This document shows, piece after piece, positions 9,106 to 16,663 of a stretch of 33,302 nucleotides of DNA. This DNA is from an uncultured Erysipelotrichaceae bacterium (lineage in GTDB: Bacteria > Bacillota_I > Bacilli_A > Erysipelotrichales > Erysipelotrichaceae). The DNA lies in NCBI GenBank assembly GCA_946537255.1, contig CAMNFS010000017.1, forward strand, positions 1-33,302. Reading direction: 5' to 3'. The stretch's first letter is position 1. Each line of letters opens with the position of its first letter. The notes under the pieces are model-generated. The model ran no database searches. It was not told where the DNA came from and was given only the letters and a program-made list of their open reading frames with translations. The translations under genes and the position numbers were made by a program.

Positions 9106-9951
9106 TTACAGCCGCCAGGGCGTCAGATCCAGAGATTCTGAGATTCTGTTGAACCAGACATCCCTTGGACTGGTGTGTTCACTGTCTCTTTGAAACACAC
9201 CGGCAAAGCGGTACAGTTCACCCGGAACTCTTGTGAAAACAAAGAGCGGTTCATCGGCAGTGGAATGGTAGCTCAGGGAAAGCGAACGGGTATACATCCG
9301 GATCACAGATGGATCCTTCCTTTCATATGCCCAGGTTTCTGCCGAGGTATCGGAGGAAAGAGGCCCCGGAAGCCGTACGAACCAGACGGCTTTTGTTCTG
9401 GCTTCATCAAAGTAATAGAACTCCCGGTTCCAGGCTTCCTCGTCGATATGGAATACCTGCTTCAGGATGTCGCCTGCCGAAGCGAAAGTCCAGGGATCGC
9501 TGACCGTAATTTCAAGAGCCTGCTCAAGTCCTTCCGTAAAGGAAGCGGGGGAAGGAGAAGAAGTCACGGCAGATGGTTTCTTCGCGGCTCCGGCTGTTTT
9601 TCTGCGTGAAGAGGATCTGCGTTTCGGCTTTTCCCCCATGGTCGCAAGCTTTGCCTGACGGCTTGTCATCGTCACCTTCTGCATGGCGAGCACTTCGTTT
9701 CTGAGCTGCTCCTTCTCCGCGTCGAGCCGTTTCTGTTCCTCCATTCTTGCCTGATCTACAAGGGAACTGGCGGATTCTTTCAGTTCACTGTCATCGAGAT
9801 GAATGAATTTTTCAAAACACTGCGGAAAGGGGAACTTCTTGATCTCCTCTTTCAGTGAATCAAATCTGATAAATACATGGGTATCATTGACTTCTGTTAT
9901 CGTACCCTCTCCGTATTTTGCGTGAGTGACCTTTGCACCCTGATAATCCAT
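9106..9951 (-). CDS. Uncharacterised protein with N-terminal KYGEGTI barrel, coiled coil and Lys/Ser linker
   Basis: A 281-residue cytosolic protein. The first ~50 residues (VTHAKYGEGTITEV) resemble the small beta-barrel found at the C-terminus of UvrD/PcrA helicases and in other nucleic-acid or RNA-polymerase partners. This is followed by a Glu/Gln-rich coiled coil (~60-95), a basic Ser/Arg/Lys/Pro linker (~105-135) and a C-terminal globular domain (~140-281) rich in Trp, Phe and Tyr that I do not recognise. Binding to nucleic acid or RNA polymerase is inference from the N-terminal motif and basic linker. AGGAGGG lies just before ATG 9951. An extended -10-like TGCGATAAT on the minus strand near 10016-10024 could be its promoter. 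Confidence 0.65.
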   Translation of the reverse strand: MDYQGAKVTHAKYGEGTITEVNDTHVFIRFDSLKEEIKKFPFPQCFEKFIHLDDSELKESASSLVDQARMEEQKRLDAEKEQLRNEVLAMQKVTMTSRQAKLATMGEKPKRRSSSRRKTAGAAKKPSAVTSSPSPASFTEGLEQALEITVSDPWTFASAGDILKQVFHIDEEAWNREFYYFDEARTKAVWFVRLPGPLSSDTSAETWAYERKDPSVIRMYTRSLSLSYHSTADEPLFVFTRVPGELYRFAGVFQRDSEHTSPRDVWFNRISESLDLTPWRL

Positions 9952-10243
9952 GAAACCCTCCTTTCGGATTCAAATAAAGAGATGATAAAAACATGTGGTA
10001 GTAATTGGTAATTTCATTATCGCATATTTTTTTCTGTCAGTACCCTTAAAATAACAGGAAAAAGTATTTTTCAGAATGTATGAATCCCTGCGCCGCGGAA
10101 GGATCTGTCCGGACCGGGATACGAACGGATTGTGATAGCTGATGGAATGGATCTGCGGAATACGGCATGTCATAAAATATCGTTATTTTGATGAAAGCAG
10201 GTCCTTGTTTGGCTTTATAATTGTACTGTAATGAAGGAAGGAT
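9952..10243. promoter_or_regulatory. Divergent promoter region
   Basis: A 292-base AT-rich gap between divergent genes. On the minus strand TGC-GATAAT (10016-10024) reads as an extended -10 for the 9106-9951 gene, leaving a leader of roughly 60 bases. On the plus strand TATAAT (10216-10221) sits 22 bases before the RsbW-like start, with GGAAGG close to the ATG. No clear -35 is visible for either, and I see no coding sequence. Confidence 0.5.
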
Positions 10244-10660
10244 ATGAAAAAGAAGATCCTGGACGCGGTTGTATCCAATATTGATGAGCTTGCGGAATTC
10301 ATTGATTCACAGCTTTCCCAGCTGATGGTAACGGAATCTGAAAAAATGAAGCTTCAGATTGCGGCGGAAGAGCTGTTTGTCAATGTGGCGAGTTATGCCT
10401 ATGCGCCTGGCAAAGGAAAAATTCTGATACTCGCCGAAGTTGATCCGAAAGACAATAAAATTGAACTGACCTTCACAGACTGGGGAGTTCCCTTTAATCC
10501 GCTTGACAGGGAAGACCCGGATATTACACTTCCCGCTGAAAAACGGAGAATCGGCGGGCTCGGTATCTTCATGGTGAAGAAGGAAGCGGACGAGCTTGAC
10601 TACTGGCGGAAGGATCAGACAAACAATGTCCGGCTGGAAAAGAAATTCAAAGGGCGCTGA
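10244..10660 (+). CDS. RsbW/SpoIIAB-like ATP-binding protein (HATPase_c_2)
   Basis: A 138-residue GHKL ATPase domain with little else. The N-box is AAEELFVNVASYAY, the G1 box DWGVPFNP and the G2 box RRIGGLGIFMVKKEAD. This matches the anti-sigma-factor/serine kinase group (RsbW, SpoIIAB) rather than two-component histidine kinases: there is no phospho-histidine helix and the whole protein is the catalytic core. It is cytosolic. In known systems such proteins bind a sigma factor or phosphorylate an STAS-domain antagonist. No STAS or sigma gene is adjacent here, so its partner is unknown. GAAGGAAGGAT precedes the ATG, a -10-like TATAAT is at 10216-10221, and a terminator overlaps the stop codon. 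Confidence 0.85.
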   Translation: MKKKILDAVVSNIDELAEFIDSQLSQLMVTESEKMKLQIAAEELFVNVASYAYAPGKGKILILAEVDPKDNKIELTFTDWGVPFNPLDREDPDITLPAEKRRIGGLGIFMVKKEADELDYWRKDQTNNVRLEKKFKGR

Positions 10661-10682
10661 AGCATAAATGAGCGCTTTTTTT
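10654..10682 (+). terminator. Rho-independent terminator of the RsbW-like gene
   Basis: GCGCT (10654-10658, reaching into the stop codon) pairs with AGCGC (10671-10675) and is followed by seven T residues (10676-10682). The gene therefore appears to be monocistronic. Confidence 0.75.
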
Positions 10683-10838
10683 CCGGGACTGTCGCTTATC
10701 ATCCCGGAGTGAAAACCGATCTTTCCCGGTGTGAGATTACCTCTTCTCATTCAGTCTGTTCGTTGGGTCGGGACAGTGAAAAGAGAAAAGACAGTTTAAA
10801 TGCAGTTTTGAATACAGAAAAGCGAAAGGAGCGATGAA

Positions 10839-11423
10839 ATGAAAAAGACGGTTTTGAATCACCTTGCCGCATCAGGCATTGCGCTTTCTATTCTGTTTTC
10901 AGGATGCAGTACAGCAGATCCCGGCGCACAGAGTGAAAAAGAACCGGCGGCTTTCGAAGAGAATCATTCAGAACCTTCCATGATACCGGAAGGGGAAGGG
11001 AACCAGCAGCTGAATCACCAAAAAGCGGAAAGTGAGGAAAATGATACGATGCTCAGGATGAAGATCAATGATACGGCTGTGGCCGTGAACTGGGAAGAGA
11101 ATGAATCCGTGGAAGCGCTGAAGGAACAGTGCCGGAATGCGCCGCTGACGATACAGATGTCCATGTACGGCGGCTTTGAACAGGTCGGTCCCATCGGACA
11201 GAGTCTTCCCCAGAATGACAGCCGGACAACGACGCGTTCCGGTGATATTGTTCTCTATTCAGGCAATCAGATTGTTGTTTTCTACGGTTCAAATACCTGG
11301 TCCTATACCAGGCTTGGACATATCATTGATCAATCCGAAGAGGAACTGACGGAGCTGCTTGGTAATGGAGATGTGACGATGACATTCGAAATGGGAAAGG
11401 AAACCGGTAATAACCGGAAATAA
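10839..11423 (+). CDS. Cyclophilin-like-fold lipoprotein
   Basis: A 194-residue exported lipoprotein. The N-terminus has a basic start, a hydrophobic core and a lipobox ILFSGC with the lipidated Cys at 23. A Glu/Ser/Gln-rich spacer follows (~24-70). The domain at ~75-190 has the pattern of the cyclophilin-like family (Cyclophil_like2-type): MKINDTAVAVNW near its start, PLTIQMSMYGGFEQVGP with GQSLPQND, then GDIVLYSGNQIVVFYG and YTRLGHI. In this family no prolyl-isomerase activity has been shown that I know of. The function here is unassigned, though redox- or flavin-related neighbours are common elsewhere. AAAGGAG precedes the start. It stands alone, with a terminator upstream and a non-coding stretch downstream. 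Confidence 0.85.
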   Translation: MKKTVLNHLAASGIALSILFSGCSTADPGAQSEKEPAAFEENHSEPSMIPEGEGNQQLNHQKAESEENDTMLRMKINDTAVAVNWEENESVEALKEQCRNAPLTIQMSMYGGFEQVGPIGQSLPQNDSRTTTRSGDIVLYSGNQIVVFYGSNTWSYTRLGHIIDQSEEELTELLGNGDVTMTFEMGKETGNNRK

Positions 11424-11749
11424 AACAGCTCTCAGATCATAACGCGAAAACGGATTTCACGGAGTTCTTTTCAAAAGGGCTGAGAAGATAGTGGTTTCCA
11501 CCATGAGAAAGCATGCGTCCGGTTTGGTACAGACCATCGGTATTCCGGAATGTTTTCTCTTTTGTTCTGCAGTTTCTGCGGAACCTTTTTTTCGTGGAAT
11601 TCCAGATCGCGGGACAAAGAAACATGGAGGCACACTCTGGCTGAGTCTTCATTTCTGTTTTGAGTGAATGAAAAAGTTCAGGAAAAGTTCACAGAATGAT
11701 CAGAATAATTTTTCCTGTCCTGCATACCCTTTGTTCGGGAGGTGCGTGC
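11424..11749. other. Intergenic stretch without a convincing gene
   Basis: This 326-base region holds a 71-codon minus-strand reading frame (11437-11652) that looks non-coding, with no ribosome site and low-complexity composition. An inverted repeat, CAGGAAAA (11679-11686) and TTTTCCTG (11710-11717), lies just before the downstream gene and could be a regulatory hairpin in its leader. I see no clear terminator for the lipoprotein gene. Confidence 0.35.
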
Positions 11750-12736
11750 ATGAAACAAACAATCGCTCTGATTCCATCCCGTTCCCCTGAAGCCAGCCTG
11801 TTTCTTCTGGCGGATCAGCTGAAGGATGCAGGAATGACACCGGTCATCGTGAACGATGGCTCAGCGGACACGTATACCTCGGTGTACGCGGCTGCGGCTG
11901 CTTCGGCGGTAATGATCAGCCATGATGAGCCGATGGGAATGGGAACCGCAGTCAAAACCGGACTGCTATATGTCAAAGAAAGAATTCCTGACGGAATTGT
12001 GCTGATTCTTGATGAAAGGAAATCCTGTCAGATAAAAGATCTGCTGTATCTGCAGAAGCAGGCGGAAGACCATCCGGATGCCATTATTCTCGCAAAGCAG
12101 AAGGGCATAAACTCCCTTTCCTCAAAGATCGCGGAAGGGGTGCTGAAGGTATTTACCGGAAAAGATCTGCCCAATCCATGTCAGTGTGTCAAAGCGTTTC
12201 ATACGGACCGGATCCCGATGCTTTTAAACGTGGAAGGAAGCCGGGAGAGCTATGAGGTCAATGCCCTTGTCACAGCCCTGAAACACTCTGTTCCGGTTAT
12301 TACAGAAGAACTGTCAGAAACCTGTTCTGAAAGAGAAGACAGATCTTTTCCGGTTCTGGAGTGGGCAGGCATGTCTCTGCTTTCTGCGTGTGCGGGAAGT
12401 ATTCTGGAAACAGTGCTGTTCATGATATTTTCCGGCTTCTTTTCAGGAAAGCTGCGGTATGTGCTTGCCAGTCTTTTTGCCTGGGTTTTTTCCGGCGCTC
12501 TGCAGTATGAGGCTGAGGGTTCCGCGAAAAAAGAAGACGGCCTGTTTCTCAGTCTTCTGCGGGTGTGCTGGAAGCCGTCAGTTTCACTGGCAGTACTTCT
12601 TTTTCTGATCGGGGCAGGCATGAAGCCGCTGGCCGCGAAAGTACTGACAGAGGGAATCTGTCTTCTGATTCAGGCGGTGAGAAAACCGTATCCTTCCAGC
12701 CGTACACCGATTTCCCGGAACGGCATGCGTGCGTGA
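11750..12736 (+). CDS. GT2/GtrA-like membrane protein with degenerate glycosyltransferase site
   Basis: A 328-residue protein. Residues 1-~200 follow the GT-A (family 2, dolichyl/polyprenyl-phosphate sugar transferase) plan: IALIPSR at the first strand, VIVNDGSADTY for the UDP-sugar loop, and MGMGTAVKTGL for the usual GxGxAxxxG helix. Where the family has D-A-D-G the sequence reads ILDERKS, so the metal-binding DxD is not evident. Residues ~200-310 hold about four hydrophobic helices, as in the GtrA domain of fused GT2-GtrA proteins. It could be a lipid-linked sugar transfer or flipping protein, or a non-catalytic derivative. GGGAGGTG before ATG 11750 decides the start over an upstream in-frame codon. 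It is convergent with the MATE gene, 11 bases apart. Confidence 0.72.
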   Translation: MKQTIALIPSRSPEASLFLLADQLKDAGMTPVIVNDGSADTYTSVYAAAAASAVMISHDEPMGMGTAVKTGLLYVKERIPDGIVLILDERKSCQIKDLLYLQKQAEDHPDAIILAKQKGINSLSSKIAEGVLKVFTGKDLPNPCQCVKAFHTDRIPMLLNVEGSRESYEVNALVTALKHSVPVITEELSETCSEREDRSFPVLEWAGMSLLSACAGSILETVLFMIFSGFFSGKLRYVLASLFAWVFSGALQYEAEGSAKKEDGLFLSLLRVCWKPSVSLAVLLFLIGAGMKPLAAKVLTEGICLLIQAVRKPYPSSRTPISRNGMRA

Positions 12737-12747
12737 CGCCGGCGGAA

Positions 12748-14091
12748 TCAGAAGGATTCCCGGGTCAGATTGCGGTTCCATACACCGCTTCTGTAATGAT
12801 GCATGGCGAAGGGAAATTTGACGATTTCATCAATACAGAGAATGGTATATACCGCAAGAGGCGGCAGTTTCAAAACAAAGGCGGCCAGAAGACCGAGCGG
12901 TACGGTTACTGCCCACATGGACACAAGATCCAGCATGACACCGTAACGGGTATCGCCGCCGCAGCGGAAGACCGATGCGATCAGAAGGGTATTCACAACC
13001 TGCAGAATCTGATAGAAGCAGCTTATGGAAAGCATGTACATCAGATAATTCCCGGCGGTATCGGAAAGAATGACCGCGTTCCGGATGAAGGGTCTTGAAA
13101 GCCACAGAAGGATTCCCTGCAGGATGCCTGCCGCGAAGGTGACCAGAAGAATGGCGTCAGCGTCCTGCTGCGCAAGCCGGCTGTTTCCTTCTCCGATCTC
13201 CTTGCCAAGCAGAATCGCGGCGGCTGAGGAGATCCCGAATCCGGTGACGGCAACGAGTTCTCTTGCGACACCGACTACCGAGCTTGCGGCGACCATATCC
13301 GAGCCGAGATGCCCCATGATTACCGAGTTCATGTTGTAGGCAAGCACCCACAGGACATCATTCCATAAAGCGGGGGCACAGTATCTGCGGAAATCCGAAA
13401 CAAGCGCGGAAGGAATCCGGAACCATGAGAGCGGATTTCTGTTCAGGATGGTCTGGGTGCTGAAGTCAGCCAGAATGATCAGTACCTCCGCAAGTCTTGA
13501 AAAAACAGTCGCATACGCAGCGCCCCGGATGCCAAGATGCATCCGGAAGATCAGAAAATAATTCAGTACGACATTGACGAAAAGAGCTGCCAGCGAGGTG
13601 CAGGTGGAAAGCCGGACCCGTTCGCAGCTTTTCATAATGGAAAGATACGGCTGGGAGATCCCCAGCAGAAGGTAGGAAAATCCGACAATCCGCAGATACA
13701 CGCTGCCCTCCTGAATCAGCTCCGGCACATTGGTCCAGATGCATAGGACTGCCCTGGGAAAAAGAATGGTAATGGCTGAAAGAGGAATGGCGGCCATCGC
13801 GGAAATGGTCAGCCCGATTCCGAATATCCGCCCGATGGTTTCCGTATCCCGTTTTCCCCAGTACTGGCTGGCCAGAATGGTAAGCGCGGACGCAAGTCCG
13901 AAATAGACCATGTGCAGAATAAAACCGGACTGAGAGGCGAGGGAGCTTGCGGAAAGGGCAGTCTGTGACAGCCTTCCCAGCATGACGGTATCCGCGAGCT
14001 GAACGGAGCTGGTAATCAGATTCTGTAAGGCAATCGGAAAAACAAGCACAAAGAGCTCCGATACGAAATGTTTTCGAAATAACGGTTTCAC
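12748..14091 (-). CDS. MATE-family multidrug/sodium antiporter
   Basis: A 447-residue polytopic membrane protein with about 12 hydrophobic segments in two related halves. LADTVMLGRLS in the first helices and ASQYWGKRDTETIGR near residues 75-90 are the typical MATE signatures, as is LGKEIGEGN in the second half. Such transporters export cationic drugs or metabolites in exchange for sodium or protons; the substrate here cannot be read. The start is GTG at 14091, with AGGA only four bases upstream and a TATGAT box (14100-14105) so close that the leader would be very short. The gene is divergent from the ADP-ribosylglycohydrolase gene. Confidence 0.9.
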   Translation of the reverse strand: MKPLFRKHFVSELFVLVFPIALQNLITSSVQLADTVMLGRLSQTALSASSLASQSGFILHMVYFGLASALTILASQYWGKRDTETIGRIFGIGLTISAMAAIPLSAITILFPRAVLCIWTNVPELIQEGSVYLRIVGFSYLLLGISQPYLSIMKSCERVRLSTCTSLAALFVNVVLNYFLIFRMHLGIRGAAYATVFSRLAEVLIILADFSTQTILNRNPLSWFRIPSALVSDFRRYCAPALWNDVLWVLAYNMNSVIMGHLGSDMVAASSVVGVARELVAVTGFGISSAAAILLGKEIGEGNSRLAQQDADAILLVTFAAGILQGILLWLSRPFIRNAVILSDTAGNYLMYMLSISCFYQILQVVNTLLIASVFRCGGDTRYGVMLDLVSMWAVTVPLGLLAAFVLKLPPLAVYTILCIDEIVKFPFAMHHYRSGVWNRNLTRESF

Positions 14092-14201
14092 AGATTCCTA
14101 TCATACACAAAAATCAGGGAAATCAGAAATGTCGCCTGAAAGACGACCTGAAGGAACAGCGGATTCCGTATGATGAAGGCAGAAAGAAAGAGGTGATGAA
14201 G

Positions 14202-14996
14202 ATGCTGGGAGCGATGATTGGAGATATGATCGGGGCACCGTATGAATTTGACAGAAGCCCGAAGGTAAAGGAGTTTCCGCTGTTTCAAAGAGGAACAGCG
14301 TTTACGGATGATTCCGTCATGACCTGCGCGGTAGGGGATGCGCTTCTGTCTTTGCCGAAAGACGCGGATGATGAGACGGTAAGAAGAGAACTGGTCAGAA
14401 AGATGAAGAAATGGGGAAGGACCTATCCGGACGCGGGGTATGGCAGTTCCTTTTACACCTGGCTCTTTACGGACCGCACGGATCCGTATGGAAGCTATGG
14501 AAACGGCAGTGCCATGCGGGTATCCTCGGCAGGATGGCTGTATGATTCCCTGAGTGAAACAGAAAAAATGGCTGGCCTGAGTGCGGAGGTAACCCATAAT
14601 CATCCAGAGGGAATCAAGGGCGCACAGGCAGTCGCGGCCTGTATCTATCTGGCAAGGAACGGATCGACAAAACAGGAAATCCGGAACTATGTAACCGAAC
14701 GGTTCGGATATGATCTTTCCCGGACCTGTGATGAGATCCGGCCGGAGTACCGTCATGTGGAGTCCTGTCAGAAAACGGTTCCGGAGGCGATTACAGCCTT
14801 TCTGGAAGGAGACAGCTTTGAGGATGTGATCCGTACGGCGGTGTCTCTTGGAGGGGATTGCGATACTCTGACCTGTATTGCCAGTGCGATTGCCGAGGCG
14901 TTTTACGGAATTCCGGGGGAAATCAGAAGCGAAGCCCTGAAGCGGCTTACGGAAGAAATGAAGGAAGTACTGGACCGCTTTGAAAAAAGAATCTGA
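14202..14996 (+). CDS. ADP-ribosylglycohydrolase-family protein (DraG/ARH-like)
   Basis: About 264 residues, the usual length. MLGAMIGDMIGAPYEF starts the domain. FTDDSVMT supplies the first metal-binding Asp pair, GNGSAMR the glycine-rich loop, THNHPEGIKGAQA the conserved His/Glu segment, and GGDCDTLTCI the second metal site (family consensus GGDTDT). All expected binuclear-Mg ligands appear present, so it is probably an active hydrolase removing ADP-ribose from proteins, DNA or small molecules; the substrate is unknown. It is cytosolic. GTG 14193 and ATG 14196 are in frame, but the AAAGAGGTG ribosome site is best spaced for ATG 14202, which is also where the domain begins. Confidence 0.88.
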   Translation: MLGAMIGDMIGAPYEFDRSPKVKEFPLFQRGTAFTDDSVMTCAVGDALLSLPKDADDETVRRELVRKMKKWGRTYPDAGYGSSFYTWLFTDRTDPYGSYGNGSAMRVSSAGWLYDSLSETEKMAGLSAEVTHNHPEGIKGAQAVAACIYLARNGSTKQEIRNYVTERFGYDLSRTCDEIRPEYRHVESCQKTVPEAITAFLEGDSFEDVIRTAVSLGGDCDTLTCIASAIAEAFYGIPGEIRSEALKRLTEEMKEVLDRFEKRI

Positions 14997-15147
14997 TGGA
15001 CAGGCCATGCATGCAACGGGTGTGAAAAACGCGTTCCGTCTTTGATATTTTCTCCTTCCGCAGCGGACGCATCGCACTGAGTGGGGTCCAGGACGTTTTT
15101 GGATCTCAACCCGGATTGCAGGAACATCTGCCTGATCGTGCGTGACA

Positions 15148-15180
15148 GAAAACAGCTGTGAAATGACACAGCTGTTTTCA
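15148..15180. terminator. Perfect 13-bp inverted repeat, probable terminator
   Basis: GAAAACAGCTGTG (15148-15160) and CACAGCTGTTTTC (15167-15179) pair completely over a 6-base loop, with A-rich and T-rich ends. It can act for the plus-strand ADP-ribosylglycohydrolase gene and for the minus-strand sseB remnant, whose stop is at 15210-15212. Confidence 0.7.
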
Positions 15181-15209
15181 ATGACCTGGAACATTCTCCG
15201 CGTTTTCTC

Positions 15210-15685
15210 TCACAGGAACAGAAATCGTTTTTTCCTGCGGTAGAATGGTTCACCTGAGGCGAAGTTTCTTCCCGTCGGGCTGTCATATTCCAGCATGTCC
15301 AGATACATGCCGTTATGGATATGAGGTACCGCCGCGTCCGCGATGCCTTTCAGGAGTCCGTCCGGATTGCCTTCGTGATCCACAATCAGAAGATAACTCT
15401 GCTCATTGTCTTTATCATGAGCTTCAGCCAGATTGCTTTAGTGGCTTTTGAATTCCGCGCACAGGTCTTTACCGCATCCACCATTTCATGGGGATACACC
15501 TTTGGTTCGCCGATCTGTACGACCGTATCTTTCTTGATGACGTGTCTGTAAACTCCGTTTTCAGCGATCTCTTTCTGCTGTTTCATTCCGGCAAGATTTT
15601 CCGGTGTGATGATGAAGTGATCCGTAAACGGATTGACAGCTGCGCCTGCCTTTCCATCTGTCAAAGCATAAAGATCCTCAAAGCC
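15210..15685 (-). pseudogene. Broken sseB-like gene (C-terminal part, frameshifted)
   Basis: On the minus strand, from about 15685 down to 15416, the frame reads GFEDLYALTDG, then VNPFTDHFIITPENL, VYRHVIKKD, IGEPKVYPHEMVD and IWLKLMIK. This resembles the SseB family (enhanced serine sensitivity protein B). At about 15411-15415 the match jumps by one base: the continuation DNEQSYLLIVDHEGNPDGLL to GEPFYRRKK is in another frame and ends with TGA at 15210-15212. One base is missing next to an A-run, so this is a frameshift, or a sequencing error. No ATG start is in frame, and a TGA lies upstream in this frame at about 15767-15769, so the N-terminal SseB domain is missing too. An inverted-repeat terminator follows. 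Confidence 0.65.
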
Positions 15686-15801
15686 GATGGGATCTTTCCG
15701 GGGGAGACGATAATCCAGGAAAGATGTCCCGCAGGGACTGGACCGGACCCGGTATAATGGTGCTTTTCAGTCATTTTCCGCAAAACCGTCCGCAATTTTC
15801 T

Positions 15802-15807
15802 TATAAT
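15802..15807 (+). promoter_or_regulatory. -10 box of the nitroreductase gene
   Basis: A perfect TATAAT lies 26 bases before the nitroreductase ATG, with AAGGAG between them. No good -35 is visible 16-18 bases upstream. A second TATAAT sits at 15753-15758. Confidence 0.45.
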
Positions 15808-15833
15808 GAATTCAAAGGAAGAAGGAGATCATA

Positions 15834-16355
15834 ATGGAAGTTCTTGAAGCCATCAGAACCCGGCGCAGTGTCCGGAAATTTACATCACAGATGCCGGATC
15901 AAAAGGACCTGGAAACCGTCATTGAAGCGGGTCTTTACGCGGCAAACGGCATGGGCCGTCAGGATCCTGTCATTCTTGCCATCACCTCACAGCCGCTGCG
16001 GAACCGGATCAGCGAGATGAACTGCGCGATCGGCGGATGGCCGAAGGGCTTCGATCCCTTTTATGGCGCGCCCGTCATTCTGATGGTTCTGGGGCATCGG
16101 TCCTGTGTGACCCGTATATATGATGGGAGCCTGGTGCTTGGCAATATGATGCTGGCGGCGCATTCTCTGGGTCTGTCCAGTATCTGGATTCACCGGGCGA
16201 AGGAAGAGGCGGAAACCGAAGAGTTCCGTCAGCTTCTGCAGTCACTCGGGATTTCGGAAGAGATGGAAGGAATCGGACATCTTGCGCTTGGATACGCGGC
16301 GCAGGAGCCCGGAGAGCCTTCTGCCCGGAATGCCGACAGAGTCTTTTATCTTTGA
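15834..16355 (+). CDS. Nitroreductase-family FMN-dependent oxidoreductase
   Basis: 173 residues, typical of the short nitroreductases. The N-terminus has AIRTRRSVRKF, the FMN-phosphate-binding Arg/Ser segment. AANGMGRQDP follows at the position of the usual APSGxNxQPW motif, here with QDP in place of QPW. LGNMMLAAHSLGLSSIWIH is the conserved dimer/FMN helix, and the C-terminus has LALGYA. It reduces nitro compounds, quinones or flavins with NAD(P)H; the natural substrate is unknown. AAGGAG lies 6 bases before the ATG. It leads a likely three-gene run with the 89-residue protein and the aldo/keto reductase, with small gaps, suggesting a redox-related operon. Confidence 0.88.
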   Translation: MEVLEAIRTRRSVRKFTSQMPDQKDLETVIEAGLYAANGMGRQDPVILAITSQPLRNRISEMNCAIGGWPKGFDPFYGAPVILMVLGHRSCVTRIYDGSLVLGNMMLAAHSLGLSSIWIHRAKEEAETEEFRQLLQSLGISEEMEGIGHLALGYAAQEPGEPSARNADRVFYL

Positions 16356-16378
16356 TTATTTGAAACGGAGGAACTGTC

Positions 16379-16648
16379 ATGAAAAAGAAGCCTGGAAACA
16401 TCCGGGTTATGCAGACGGACGACGGCCGGCAGATGATTGAAATCACCCTGACGCCGCAGGATATCGTACAGATGATGGAACAGTTTGCCCTGCATATGCT
16501 GGCTGAGGGAAATATGGAAGCGGATGAAGTGAAGGAAACGCTGACCAGAATGACCGGATCGAGGGAAGAACTCAGCAGTCTCATCGATCAGGCGGTACAG
16601 AACGCCGAAAAGATCGCGGAAAAACCGATCAGCGGCAGTCTCAGCTGA
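16379..16648 (+). CDS. Small conserved-looking protein of unknown function
   Basis: An 89-residue soluble, acidic protein. The first part has beta character (IRVMQTDDGRQMIEITLT), and the rest is amphipathic helix with many Met, Glu and Gln residues. No cysteine cluster or membrane segment is seen, and I do not recognise a family. GGAGG lies shortly before ATG. It sits 23 bases after the nitroreductase stop and 15 bases before the aldo/keto reductase, so it is very likely co-transcribed with both. A partner or regulator role in that redox group is inference. Confidence 0.75.
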   Translation: MKKKPGNIRVMQTDDGRQMIEITLTPQDIVQMMEQFALHMLAEGNMEADEVKETLTRMTGSREELSSLIDQAVQNAEKIAEKPISGSLS

Positions 16649-16663
16649 AAGAAGGAGAAAACA

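Noticed and set aside
11437-11652. 71-codon minus-strand frame
   Set aside because: No ribosome site, promoter or familiar pattern; composition resembles intergenic DNA.
14088-15194. 368-codon minus-strand frame opposite the ADP-ribosylglycohydrolase
   Set aside because: Antisense to a gene with all family motifs, and it crosses a perfect inverted-repeat terminator.
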